Part shown: positions 1 through 8,122 of the stretch, piece by piece
How the letters are laid out: each line of letters begins with the position of its first letter
Numbering within the stretch: position 1 is the stretch's first letter
NCBI GenBank assembly: GCA_021828255.1
Contig: JAKASB010000001.1
Span: forward strand, 26,608-62,574
DNA: 35,967 nt
Origin: a bacterium
GTDB lineage: Bacteria; SZUA-79; Acidulodesulfobacterales; Acidulodesulfobacteraceae
Reading direction: 5' to 3'
Notes under the pieces: generated by a model
Database searches by the model: none
What the model saw: only the letters and a program-made list of their open reading frames with translations
Told to the model about the DNA's origin: nothing
Translations under genes and position numbers: made by a program

Positions 1-40
1 TTATATCGGGATTTTCCTTTAATTTTTTAATATCGAACAT
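1..40 (-). CDS. serS: Seryl-tRNA synthetase, N-terminal fragment (cut by window edge)
   Basis: Reading the minus strand from an ATG at base 40 gives thirteen residues, MFDIKKLKENPDI, before the window ends. This matches the usual start of class II seryl-tRNA synthetases (M-L-D-I-K-x-(I/L)-R-E-N-P-(D/E)), which charges tRNA-Ser in the cytoplasm. Only the extreme N-terminus is visible, so no catalytic motif can be checked, and there is no convincing Shine-Dalgarno sequence just upstream. The gene would run leftwards, divergent from the flagellar block. The call rests on a short but rather distinctive motif. Confidence 0.5.
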   Translation of the reverse strand, partial: MFDIKKLKENPDI

Positions 41-187
41 ATGAACATAATAAAACTTTTTTAGATAATTATAGCCATTAGGTATTGTATATTAATTTCC
101 GATTTAATATCAATAATATTTTTATCCGGCATATTTTTCCTTAAATTAAATAATTAGTTAAATATTAGGGAAATTTTTTCCCATATT

Positions 188-231
188 TTAAAGGTGTCTA
201 TTATTTTTTAAAGGTGTCTGATTTATTTATT
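188..231. repeat. Two tandem REP half-copies (AAGGTGTCT core)
   Basis: TTTTAAAGGTGTCT occurs twice with a 20-base period. The second copy continues into GATTTATTTATT and so matches the left arm of the inverted-repeat family found at 7928-8015 and 27463-27559. No right arm is visible here, so these are solo half elements. They sit between the serS start and the flgF promoter, in the gene-free stretch 133-386. Just left of them lies a short inverted repeat, GGGAAATTTTTTCCC (168-182). Apart from these and the sigma-54-like site I see nothing else in that stretch. Confidence 0.7.
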
Positions 232-301
232 CTCTTACTCCCGACTACATTCTAGCGACTACATCATAGGGTCTCATTTTATTTATATATATATTATTAA
301 A

Positions 302-318
302 TGGCATATTTATTGCAT
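302..318 (+). promoter_or_regulatory. Sigma-54-type -24/-12 promoter for flgF
   Basis: TGGCAT-ATTTA-TTGCAT fits the sigma-54 consensus TGGCAC-N5-TTGC with one mismatch. The invariant GG (303-304) and GC (315-316) are 12 bases apart, as required. Transcription would begin near base 328-330, about 58 bases before the flgF ATG. Sigma-54 control of rod and ring genes is common in flagellated Proteobacteria and related phyla. No enhancer site for an NtrC-family activator was identified. Confidence 0.65.
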
Positions 319-386
319 ATATAGCATATATAAGAAAAATAAATTTACAAATTTAAGAAGTGTATAATTTAAGAGGCGTATAATAA

Positions 387-1163
387 ATGAACGGCGGTTC
401 TTACATAGCTCTTAGCGGGATGCTTGCTGAAGGGAAAAAATTGGCTATAATTACCGACAATATATCCAACGTTAATACCGTAGGGTATAAGAGCAGTAAC
501 GTTACTTTTGCGGAATTCTTATCTCCGCAGGCTATTTCCGACTTAAATTCGGGTGCCGGTAAACCTTTGGTCGACAAAGCATATCCGATAACCTTAAGTA
601 CCTATATCAATATGTCGCAAGGACCTTTAAAAAAGACCGGCAACAGACTTGACCTTGCAATAAACGGCAGTGGATATTTTGTAGTTCAAACTCCGGACGG
701 AATTAAATATACGAGAAACGGGGTATTTTCTTTAAACCAAGAGGGAGAACTTGTAAATCAAAATGGTTTCCCCGTTATGAATGCCGATAAAAAACCTATT
801 TTTTTAAACGAAAGAGGTTCAAATATAACTATTACCGGTTCAGGCATAATAAACCTTACCGATCCGCAGACAAATAACGAATTATATTCCGGCAGGATAC
901 TGACGGTTAATTTTAAAAATCCTGAATATTTATCTAAATACGAAGGCACGCTGTTTTCTGAGACAAAAGGCTCGGGAGCGCCGGTTCAGAATCAAAACCC
1001 CGATATACTTCAGGGATATGTCGAAGAATCAAACGTTAACGAGATAAAAGGCATGGTTCAGATGCTAAGCGTTTCTAAGACATACAATAATATGATCCAA
1101 GTTTTAAAATCTTATTCTCAGGTTAATAATACGGCTATTAATACGATAGGAGCGGCGGTTTAA
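387..1163 (+). CDS. flgF: Flagellar basal-body rod protein FlgF
   Basis: This is a proximal rod subunit of the flagellar basal body, acting in the periplasm after export through the flagellar type III apparatus. The 258-residue protein has the N-terminal rod/hook signature (residues about 5-40, with DNISNVNTVGYKSS), a central LDLAINGSGYFVVQ segment shared by FlgE/F/G, and a C-terminal helix (VNEIKGMVQML...) of the family. The N-terminus MNGGSYIALSGML and the position directly before flgG point to FlgF rather than FlgG. AGAGG lies ten bases upstream of the ATG. It is the first gene of the flagellar block and sits behind the sigma-54-like site. Confidence 0.9.
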   Translation: MNGGSYIALSGMLAEGKKLAIITDNISNVNTVGYKSSNVTFAEFLSPQAISDLNSGAGKPLVDKAYPITLSTYINMSQGPLKKTGNRLDLAINGSGYFVVQTPDGIKYTRNGVFSLNQEGELVNQNGFPVMNADKKPIFLNERGSNITITGSGIINLTDPQTNNELYSGRILTVNFKNPEYLSKYEGTLFSETKGSGAPVQNQNPDILQGYVEESNVNEIKGMVQMLSVSKTYNNMIQVLKSYSQVNNTAINTIGAAV

Positions 1164-1210
1164 TTTTATTTTTAACAAATGATTATCGTAACGGAGGGAA
1201 ATTTTATAAG

Positions 1211-1996
1211 ATGAGAGCTTTATGGACGGCTGCAACCGGTATGGAAGGACAGCAGATAGAAATCGACAATATTGCAAACAATCTCGCCAACACAAATACG
1301 ACTGGATATAAAGAATCAAGGGTTAATTTTGAGGATCTGTTTTATCAAACGATTAAGTCTCCAGGGGCATATTCTTCGCAATACACTCAGGTTCCTACAG
1401 GTATTCAGATAGGTCTTGGCACCAAGGTATCTTCGATAGAAAAAGAATTTACGCAGGGTGACCTTCAGCAGACCTCAAATCCGTTAGATATGGCAATTTC
1501 CGGACAGGGTTTTTTTCAGATTCAGATGCCAAACGAAGAGACTGCATATACGAGAGACGGAACTTTTCAGACAAATTCACAGGGTCAGCTTGTAGATGCA
1601 AACGGCAATCAGCTTGTCCCGCCCATTACTATACCGCCTAATGCCACTTCTGTTACTATTTCCGTAAACGGAACCGTTTCGGCGGCAATTTCCGGTCAGA
1701 CTAGTCTTGCTCAGATTGGAACGATAACGCTTGCTAATTTCATAAATCCGGCGGGACTTAACAGTATCGGCAATAACCTTTATTTGCAGACTTCGGCTTC
1801 CGGTGTTCCGCAGATAGGGACGCCTAATGCAAACGGACTAGGAACTATTCAGCAGGGATTTCTCGAAATGTCCAATGTAAATTTGGTAGGGCAAATGGTC
1901 TCTATGATAACTGCTCAAAATGCATATACGATAGACTCCAAGGCGATTACAGTCGCAAACCAGATGCTTCAGAGTATGAGCGGTTTAATACCATAA
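1211..1996 (+). CDS. flgG: Flagellar distal rod protein FlgG
   Basis: This is the distal rod subunit, which forms the drive shaft passing through the P and L rings. At 261 residues it has the standard length. The N-terminus MRALWTAATGMEGQQ and the following NNLANTNTTGYKESRVNFEDLFYQ are close to the family pattern, as are LDMAISGQGFFQI in the middle and the C-terminal EMSNVNLVGQMVSMI helix. GGAGG lies about ten bases before the ATG. It follows flgF by 47 bases on the same strand and is probably in the same transcript. Confidence 0.97.
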   Translation: MRALWTAATGMEGQQIEIDNIANNLANTNTTGYKESRVNFEDLFYQTIKSPGAYSSQYTQVPTGIQIGLGTKVSSIEKEFTQGDLQQTSNPLDMAISGQGFFQIQMPNEETAYTRDGTFQTNSQGQLVDANGNQLVPPITIPPNATSVTISVNGTVSAAISGQTSLAQIGTITLANFINPAGLNSIGNNLYLQTSASGVPQIGTPNANGLGTIQQGFLEMSNVNLVGQMVSMITAQNAYTIDSKAITVANQMLQSMSGLIP

Positions 1997-2049
1997 TATA
2001 ATAATTATAATAATTAACTGTTATATAAACGACGCAAAATTAAACTATT

Positions 2050-2802
2050 ATGTTTAAACAAACAATATTTGCTTTTATATTTTTGGTATCGCTTTTGCTT
2101 TTGACATTTTCATATTCGAGGTATGCTCACGCCTTAAAAAAACCTAAAAACGCAGCGTTAAAATATATATACTTAAAACGTATGGTTATAAAATCCTATA
2201 TAAAAAAAATTCCTTTAAAATTTAAAAAATATTTTCATTTCGGCGATTTTGAGTATAATATTCCTTTTAAAATTACGGCTAAAAACTTTAAAGATTATTC
2301 CGTTAAAGTTGAAATTAATAACTTAAAATATTCCGGCTACCATACGGCTGTAATAAAACTATTGAATAAAAATAGCGGAACTATTAAGGGTATGGACGAT
2401 ATTACGTTTAAAACCGAGATTTACGCTCCGGTTGTCGTTGCTTCCGAAACAATCGGCAAATTTCAAATTATTAAAACCGGTGACGTTAAAATATCATATA
2501 AAAATATTCCGGGTTTAAACGACGGTTATTATTTAAACTATAAAAACCTCATAGGCAGAGAGGCTAAATTTTTTATCACTGCAGATTCCGCCTTGACTGC
2601 CGCGAATACTGAAAGGAAAAAAATAATAAATTTCGGCAATACGGTAAATATAGTTTATAACAGATACGGATTAATTTTGAAAACAAAGGGTATGGCGCTT
2701 CAAGCGGGAGCATTAAACTCCGTAATCAGAGTAAAAAATATCGCTTCCGGCGCCATTTTGAACTGTATAGTAAAATCAGGTAAAGTCGTTACGGTAAGAT
2801 AA
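2050..2802 (+). CDS. flgA: P-ring assembly chaperone FlgA
   Basis: This is a periplasmic chaperone that helps FlgI subunits form the P-ring. The 250-residue protein starts with a hydrophobic signal segment (residues 5-25, IFAFIFLVSLLLLTF). Its C-terminal half looks like a SAF/FlgA domain: a segment around IGREAKFFITADSALTAANTE and the family-style ending IRVKNIASGAILNCIVKSGKVVTV. The N-terminal half is Lys-rich and not readily recognised. Its place between flgG and flgH supports the call. No clear ribosome binding site precedes the ATG. Confidence 0.85.
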   Translation: MFKQTIFAFIFLVSLLLLTFSYSRYAHALKKPKNAALKYIYLKRMVIKSYIKKIPLKFKKYFHFGDFEYNIPFKITAKNFKDYSVKVEINNLKYSGYHTAVIKLLNKNSGTIKGMDDITFKTEIYAPVVVASETIGKFQIIKTGDVKISYKNIPGLNDGYYLNYKNLIGREAKFFITADSALTAANTERKKIINFGNTVNIVYNRYGLILKTKGMALQAGALNSVIRVKNIASGAILNCIVKSGKVVTVR

Positions 2803-2852
2803 TATGTAATTTAGCAATATAAATGCGGGATAGAGGAGAACTATAGTTTGTT

Positions 2853-3566
2853 ATGAAATTATTAAAACAAAATAGGAGAAATTATTTTACGGTTTTCCCA
2901 GCGTTAATGTTGACTTCAGCATTATTGCTATCTTTTATTTTAACCGGATGCGGCGTCCATCCTCCTAAATCGATGATTCCACCGACATATGTTAAGCCTA
3001 CGGCAAGAAATGGGGGAATTCAAGGTAAACCGGCGCTTGGCTCGCTGTGGACCGGAACGGGAACCGGAACGAACCTTTATGCGGATAACGTTGCTTTTAA
3101 ACTCAATGATATAGTGACGATTATAGTAAATGACCAGACTCAAGTTCAGGATTCATCGGGAACGGCGCTTTCACATAATTCGTCGGGAACGGGGGAGTTT
3201 GCCTTCGGTACTCTTTCAACGTCAAAACCTACCGGTTACGAAGGGTCTAACGCGGAAACTTTTAACGGCGGCGGCGGAGTAGCGGAAACCGGACAAATTT
3301 CTTCGGTTATTCAGGCTCAGGTCGTGAAAGTTTTCCCTAACGGCAACATCGAACTTAAGGGAGAAAGGAAAGTTTCCGTTAATGGAGAAACCAGATTCTT
3401 ATTAATAAAAGGCATAGCCAGACCAATCGACATATCTCCGGCAAATACAATTTTGTCTAGCCAAATTGCAGATGAAAGAATATGGATAAACGGCAGGGGA
3501 TACGTAAACAGTTCTCAGAGTCCGAACTGGCTGTATAAGATTATGCAGGATATCTGGCCGTTCTAA
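2853..3566 (+). CDS. flgH: Flagellar L-ring lipoprotein FlgH
   Basis: This is the outer-membrane ring protein of the basal body. A lipoprotein signal with lipobox LTGC places the lipidated cysteine at residue 33. The mature part carries family features: GSLWTGTGTGTNLYADNVAFKLNDIVTIIV near residues 62-92, FPNGNIELKGERKVSVNGE, and the ending INGRGYVNSSQSPNWLYKIMQDIWPF. Its 237 residues match the usual FlgH length. It shows that the organism has an outer membrane. GAGGAG lies rather far (about 15 bases) from the chosen ATG, so the exact start is uncertain, but the lipobox fixes the mature protein. Confidence 0.96.
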   Translation: MKLLKQNRRNYFTVFPALMLTSALLLSFILTGCGVHPPKSMIPPTYVKPTARNGGIQGKPALGSLWTGTGTGTNLYADNVAFKLNDIVTIIVNDQTQVQDSSGTALSHNSSGTGEFAFGTLSTSKPTGYEGSNAETFNGGGGVAETGQISSVIQAQVVKVFPNGNIELKGERKVSVNGETRFLLIKGIARPIDISPANTILSSQIADERIWINGRGYVNSSQSPNWLYKIMQDIWPF

Positions 3567-3663
3567 ATTTACGTTCTAAGTTTAACAGACAATATATACA
3601 TATCGTAAAAATAAAAATCATATCATATAAATAAAAGAAGGTTAAAGAAGAAATATATAAAAA

Positions 3664-4722
3664 ATGAAGAAGAAAATACTTTTGATGCCGTTAATATTTC
3701 TGCTCGGTTTATTTATTATTGGTGCGGCGGCTGGTTTCTCCGCCGCCGCTACTATAGGAAATATCACTTCTATTTACGGGGCTATGAGCAACCCGATTGT
3801 AGGCTACGGTTTAGTTACCGGTCTCGACGGGACGGGTGACCAGTGGGGGGTTAACGTTACTCAGCAGAGCATAGTTACGATGCTGTCAAAACTCGGGATA
3901 AACACAAACGAGGCGTCCTTGTATGAAATCAGGGATACCGCCGCAGTAATGGTTACTGCCGAACTTCCTCCTTTTGCCGTTCCAGGCGAAAGAATAAACG
4001 TTACAGTCAGCTCCATCGGAAACGCGCAAAGTTTGCAGGGCGGAGTTTTATTGATGACCCCGTTAAAAGGACCAAACGGAATGGTTTATGCGCTCGCCCA
4101 GGGCAGCGTTTCTACCGGGGGCAGCGTCGCATCCGAAAACGTTATGCCTCTTCCCGGATACGTGCCGGTGTCGCAAAATTTTCAGACGTCGGGTATAATT
4201 GATAACGGAGGAATTGTAGAAAAAGGCATTTCTATAGGTTTAAACACGTTTAGCGTTGTTCGTCTGATTCTTAAAAATCCGAATTTTACCGACTCATCGA
4301 GGATTGCCGCGGCTATAAACGCAAAAATAGGTAAGGGAACTGCAAAACCTATGAATTCTACAAGCATTTCCGTCGCGGTTCCATCTTCCTACAAGGATAA
4401 CGTTGCTCAGTTTATGTCCGTTATTAACGCAATAGACGTCAAAACCCATTCAAAGGCGATTATAGTTATCAACGAACGCTCCGGCACAGTCGTAATGGGC
4501 GGAAATATAAAGATAAATCCGGTGGCTATATCAAACAGAAATATAACCCTTAAGATTAATAAAAAAAGAGTTCCCAACGCATTTTATTTGAAAAAAGGTT
4601 TAACGGTAACCGAACTTGTAAAAGCCTTAAATGCCGTAGGCGCTTCGACATCAAGTATAATCTCTATACTAGAATCGATTAAGGCGGCTGGAGCTTTATC
4701 GGCGGAAATAAAGATAATTTAA
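3664..4722 (+). CDS. flgI: Flagellar P-ring protein FlgI
   Basis: This is the periplasmic ring subunit around the distal rod, embedded at the peptidoglycan layer. The 352-residue protein has a signal peptide (residues 1-27) followed by the family start IGNITSIYGAMSNPIVGYGLVTGLDGTGDQ. Conserved blocks follow: MVTAELPPFAVPGERINVTVSSIGNA, LLMTPLKGPNGMVYALAQG, INERSGTVVMGGNIKI and the C-terminal VTELVKALNAVGAS. The sequence is very typical. It comes 97 bases after flgH. No FlgJ follows it here; the FlgJ function is encoded at 15422. Confidence 0.97.
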   Translation: MKKKILLMPLIFLLGLFIIGAAAGFSAAATIGNITSIYGAMSNPIVGYGLVTGLDGTGDQWGVNVTQQSIVTMLSKLGINTNEASLYEIRDTAAVMVTAELPPFAVPGERINVTVSSIGNAQSLQGGVLLMTPLKGPNGMVYALAQGSVSTGGSVASENVMPLPGYVPVSQNFQTSGIIDNGGIVEKGISIGLNTFSVVRLILKNPNFTDSSRIAAAINAKIGKGTAKPMNSTSISVAVPSSYKDNVAQFMSVINAIDVKTHSKAIIVINERSGTVVMGGNIKINPVAISNRNITLKINKKRVPNAFYLKKGLTVTELVKALNAVGASTSSIISILESIKAAGALSAEIKII

Positions 4723-4738
4723 CACAATGGAGGGACAT

Positions 4739-4766
4739 TAAAGTTATAGTTTAAAAGTGACGATTG
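4739..4766 (+). promoter_or_regulatory. Candidate sigma-28 (FliA) promoter for flgM-flgN-flgK
   Basis: TAAAGTTA and GACGATTG separated by 12 bases resemble the FliA consensus TAAAGTTT-N11-GCCGATAA: seven of eight matches in the -35 part and five of eight in the -10 part, with a spacer one base longer than ideal. It lies about 50 bases upstream of flgM. That is where a late-class promoter is expected, because flgM, flgN, flgK and flgL are classically FliA-dependent. AT-rich sequence raises the chance of accidental matches. Confidence 0.5.
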
Positions 4767-4816
4767 TTATATAACGGCAAACAACTAAAAATATATTAAA
4801 AAAGAAGGTAAAAAGT

Positions 4817-5122
4817 ATGACAATCGAAATTTCTAACATTACGCCCGTTATCTACGAGATACCGCAAAATAATAACGACAATAACGGCGGAAAAAAAGAG
4901 GTAAACGGTTTGGAAGCCGCTCAGACGGCAGGTTCCGACAAGGTCAGCATATCCAGCGATGCAAGTTTTATCGGCAATTTAAAAAGTTCTATAGATAATG
5001 CCCAGTCAGCCGCTCCTTCTAAGGTTAACGATATTAAACAAAAAATTGCTTCGGGAAATTATGCCGATGCTTCAAAAATTGCCGCAGGGTTAATTAATAA
5101 CTTAAACATTACCGGCGAGTAA
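4817..5122 (+). CDS. flgM: Anti-sigma-28 factor FlgM
   Basis: This protein holds FliA (sigma-28) inactive until the hook is complete and FlgM is exported. It has 101 residues, normal for the family. The N-terminal half is rich in Asn, Gly and Asp and probably disordered. The C-terminal part (residues about 65-97, VNDIKQKIASGNYADASKIAAGLI) has the FlgM sigma-binding pattern of two short helices. KVSISSDASFIGNL before it is also typical. AAGAAGG lies upstream of the ATG. It sits directly before the probable flgN and flgK, as in many bacteria. Confidence 0.88.
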   Translation: MTIEISNITPVIYEIPQNNNDNNGGKKEVNGLEAAQTAGSDKVSISSDASFIGNLKSSIDNAQSAAPSKVNDIKQKIASGNYADASKIAAGLINNLNITGE

Positions 5123-5157
5123 GCAATCGGTAGACAATAAAAGAGTTTAATTTTAAG

Positions 5158-5634
5158 ATGGAAAATACCGTAGAAAACAAAAAAAAACTTGAGGATCTTC
5201 TTAAGATTACTTTAAGGTTAAAAAAGGAACTTGGCGAGTCTTATTTAATCTTGAGAACTGATTTTAATCCATTAAACAATATAGACACATTTGACAATAA
5301 GAGAGTAGTTTTAAAAGAAATAACCGAAAAAATAAAAGAGCCGGGTGTGCTGCAGTTGGGATTACAGGAGAAGGGGGAGGAGTTGACAGACAGGTATGAA
5401 GATGAAGATATAAAAAACATAAAAGAGCTTATAAAAGCGGAAATACTTGAAATAGCAGAATTAAATAACGCTTTTTCAGCTCTAATCAAAAAAAACATTT
5501 ATTATAATCAGTTAACCATTTCGTTTATTACCGATGCTTTTAACAAAAGCTCCATTTATGACAGAGCCGGCGAAAACAATTCAAACTTTTTTCCCTTAAA
5601 AAACTTTTTAATGAAGTCGGGAGTTAGGGTATAA
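5158..5634 (+). CDS. flgN: Probable FlgN-type export chaperone for FlgK/FlgL
   Basis: The 158-residue, highly charged, mostly helical protein begins MENTVENKKKLEDLLKI and has a long heptad-like central part (residues 70-120). FlgN proteins are variable helical chaperones of about 140-160 residues that carry FlgK and FlgL to the export gate. Sequence recognition is weak. The call rests mainly on size, predicted helical character and position: 35 bases after flgM, with its stop codon directly abutting the flgK ATG, which implies translational coupling. Confidence 0.65.
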   Translation: MENTVENKKKLEDLLKITLRLKKELGESYLILRTDFNPLNNIDTFDNKRVVLKEITEKIKEPGVLQLGLQEKGEELTDRYEDEDIKNIKELIKAEILEIAELNNAFSALIKKNIYYNQLTISFITDAFNKSSIYDRAGENNSNFFPLKNFLMKSGVRV

Positions 5635-7809
5635 ATGCTGACCATAAATAATATATTAGATATTGCAGATTCGGCTATGAACGCCAATACGGCGGCAATG
5701 AACACCGTGTCGCAGAACGTCGCCAACGTCAATACCCCTTTTTATAACAGTGAAACACCGATAGAAACCGAAGCTCCGGCGGTCGTGGGTTCTCCTTATA
5801 CATACGGCACAGGAGTAAACGTCAACGATATACAGAGGAGTACCGACAATTTCGTCCAGTCCGAAGTAAATAACGAAACCGCGCAAAACAGCTACTATAC
5901 CACACTGTATCAAGGTTTGGATCAGATTCAAAACCTGTTTAACGACCAGACCGGTTCCGGTTTCAGCTCGCAGATATCTCAATTTTTTAACGACTTTCAG
6001 AACGTGGCGAATAATCCCTCGAATACTTCCCAGAGAACGGCTTTACTATCTGACGCGCAGTCGCTTGCGGGGTCGATAAATAACGCTTATACTACTATAA
6101 TGAATACGGTATCTTCTACTAATACTTCGATTAACGGCGTTATTCCGCAGATTAACAGCCTTACGTCCCAAATTGCCGGTCTTAATCAGCAAATTACTTA
6201 TGCGCTTAACGCGGGAAGCAACGCCAACGAACTGCAGGACCAGCAGACGCAGGCTATAAACAGCCTTTCCAAACTTGTCAATATTTCATACTATACGAAT
6301 AATAATGGAAAAACAAATATATCGCTTGGGAATGTACCGTTAGTGTCGAGCGATTCTTCTTTCAATCTTTCAACGCAGGTTGACCCTTCTAACGCCGCAA
6401 ATCTTGATATTATGTGGAACGGACCTGACGGCTCGATGCAGTCTATCACAAGTAATGTTACCGGAGGCAGTCTCGGCGCATACGTAAATCTTGAGCAAAC
6501 AGCGGCGCCGTCTTACATAAGCCAGCTTGATTCGCTGGCGGCATCCATTACGGACAACGTAAACTCCCTGCAATACAACGGATATGGTCTCGACGGCTCG
6601 ACCGGAAACTACTTTTTTAAACAGGATTTGACGACCGCTGTGGGAAGCGGAGTGACGGACGCGACCATATCAACCGGCACGGTAACGAACCCGGCGGACT
6701 TGACGGCGGATAGTTATACAATTTCAACGACCGGCGGCGGTGTTTTTACCGTTACAAATAATACTACCGGTAAAACTCCCATAAATAACCAAACGATAAC
6801 TCCGACGACAAATAAATACGGTCAAAGTGTTTATACTTTAAATTTTGACGGCGTATCCGTTAATATTACGGGAACGTCCACTTCGGGAACGGCGCCTGCA
6901 AACGGTGATACATTCACCGTTCAGCAAAATACGACCAATCCGGCATTTACTATGGCTCTTAATCCTAATTTAACGTCGTCTCAAGTGGCGGCGGCATCCG
7001 CCGTTTCTACGGCTGTTAATCCCACCAACACGGGCAATGGGGCGATAAGCGCCGGTTCGGTGATTAATCCGACTGACGTTACTAATGGAACTACTATCGC
7101 TAATAGTAATGAAGGCGGACAATATACGATTAAATATACTCCTGGCGGTACGGGACAAGTGGTAAACGGTGTTACAAATTCAAACTATAACTTTACGGTA
7201 ACGAATACTACTACGGGCGAAATTCAATATCTTAATATAACTCCCACGACTAATTCGAGCGGGCAACCCGAATATTCAGTTTTTTTTGGAAATCAAACCG
7301 ATGCATCAGGCATTATAAGCGCTCAAAATTTTCATGTGACGCTAACAGGAACACCTCAAGCAAATGATTCATTTACGGCAAATGTTCTAAGTCCGTCCAA
7401 TTCTTCATCCGTCAACAACGGCTCAAATCTTAATAGCAATTATTTAACGTCTATGACCACTTCAGATATGAGTTCTGCCGGTCTTAGCGGCAATAACGAA
7501 AACGCCCTTGCCATAGGGGCGCTTCAAAATAACGATATATCTATTAATGGAACAAATTCTACTATTTCGACGTATTATTCAAATATAGTTTCAAATATCG
7601 GAACGCAGTCGCAGAGCGCGAACACAAATTATACTAATTCGACGTCGGTTTTGACGAACCTGCAAAATCAACTGTCGTCTTTCGTGGGCGTCAATATGAA
7701 CCAGCAAATGACGAATCTCGTCAATTACCAGAATTCGTATCAGGCGGCGGCGGCTATTACAAGCTCTGTTCAGGCAATTATGACGGCGCTTTTAAGCACG
7801 GTGCCGTAA
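5635..7809 (+). CDS. flgK: Hook-filament junction protein 1 FlgK, enlarged
   Basis: This is hook-associated protein 1, which joins hook to filament. The N-terminus (NNILDIADSAMNANTAAMNTVSQNVANVNTPFY) and C-terminus (VNMNQQMTNLVNYQNSYQAAAAITSSVQ) are conserved coiled-coil regions of the family. At 724 residues it is much longer than the roughly 550 of enteric FlgK. The extra length lies in the surface-exposed middle, where two similar Thr/Asn-rich segments (about residues 335-433 and 467-583) share patterns such as NP-x-D-(V/L)-T, FTVTN-TTG and ITPTTN-x-x-GQ. The ATG follows the flgN stop without a gap. Confidence 0.95.
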   Translation: MLTINNILDIADSAMNANTAAMNTVSQNVANVNTPFYNSETPIETEAPAVVGSPYTYGTGVNVNDIQRSTDNFVQSEVNNETAQNSYYTTLYQGLDQIQNLFNDQTGSGFSSQISQFFNDFQNVANNPSNTSQRTALLSDAQSLAGSINNAYTTIMNTVSSTNTSINGVIPQINSLTSQIAGLNQQITYALNAGSNANELQDQQTQAINSLSKLVNISYYTNNNGKTNISLGNVPLVSSDSSFNLSTQVDPSNAANLDIMWNGPDGSMQSITSNVTGGSLGAYVNLEQTAAPSYISQLDSLAASITDNVNSLQYNGYGLDGSTGNYFFKQDLTTAVGSGVTDATISTGTVTNPADLTADSYTISTTGGGVFTVTNNTTGKTPINNQTITPTTNKYGQSVYTLNFDGVSVNITGTSTSGTAPANGDTFTVQQNTTNPAFTMALNPNLTSSQVAAASAVSTAVNPTNTGNGAISAGSVINPTDVTNGTTIANSNEGGQYTIKYTPGGTGQVVNGVTNSNYNFTVTNTTTGEIQYLNITPTTNSSGQPEYSVFFGNQTDASGIISAQNFHVTLTGTPQANDSFTANVLSPSNSSSVNNGSNLNSNYLTSMTTSDMSSAGLSGNNENALAIGALQNNDISINGTNSTISTYYSNIVSNIGTQSQSANTNYTNSTSVLTNLQNQLSSFVGVNMNQQMTNLVNYQNSYQAAAAITSSVQAIMTALLSTVP

Positions 7810-7823
7810 AAAAAATAATAATA

Positions 7824-7860
7824 AAAGGTGTTAATAAAAGGTGTCAGATTTATTTATTTT
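7824..7860. repeat. REP half-copies after flgK
   Basis: AAAAGGTGTT is followed nine bases later by AAAAGGTGTCAGATTTATTTATTTT, the full left arm of the window's REP family. No paired right arm is close by; the next inverted copy belongs to the element at 7928-8015. It begins 14 bases after the flgK stop. With the next two repeat features it fills most of the 313-base gap before flgL, and I see no gene there. Confidence 0.7.
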
Positions 7861-7927
7861 TCATATTTATTATGTCGATTAATATAAAAAGAATTGCGGA
7901 TAAAAAATAAAAAATGTCGGATTTGTC

Positions 7928-8015
7928 GAAAAAGGTGTCAGATTAATTTTCCGCTGTTCTTTGTTTCGTAATTATTGCAGAGCGTCAGGCGGAAAAAAAA
8001 TCTGACACCTTTTTC
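7928..8015. repeat. REPIN-like inverted repeat between flgK and flgL
   Basis: A 26-base left arm (7928-7953, GAAAAAGGTGTCAGATTA...) and an inverted right arm (7990-8015) match at 24 of 26 positions across a 36-base centre. A further partial right arm, TTCTGACACTTTTTTCG, follows at 8016-8032. The transcript could fold into a long hairpin in the middle of the flgK-flgL message, so it could also affect termination or RNA stability. No transposase gene is linked. Confidence 0.8.
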
Positions 8016-8035
8016 TTCTGACACTTTTTTCGCAT

Positions 8036-8078
8036 GGGAATGACAAACCAATATAATGTTAAATCAACTTGTCATTCC
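8036..8078. repeat. 10-bp inverted repeat upstream of flgL
   Basis: GGAATGACAA (8036-8045) and TTGTCATTCC (8069-8078) are perfect reverse complements across 23 bases. The right arm contains the TTG that the ORF track used as the flgL start, so that longer start is unlikely. The repeat differs in sequence from the AAGGTGTC family. It may be a remnant of another small repeat or a weak RNA hairpin. Confidence 0.6.
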
Positions 8079-8122
8079 TGAAACCTAGAAAACTCTATGT
8101 TTTAGAGAGCGAGGTATTTAAA

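Noticed and set aside
5656-5982. 108-residue minus-strand ORF inside flgK (and similar antisense ORFs in flgG, fliI, hybrid kinase and others)
   Set aside because: These are antisense frames kept open by codon bias of well-supported genes; none has motifs or sensible spacing to neighbours.
8069-8122. Upstream TTG start of flgL given by the ORF track
   Set aside because: The extra 18 residues are encoded by the right arm of an inverted repeat and have no FlgL similarity; the ATG at 8123 has GAGG eight bases upstream and matches the family start.
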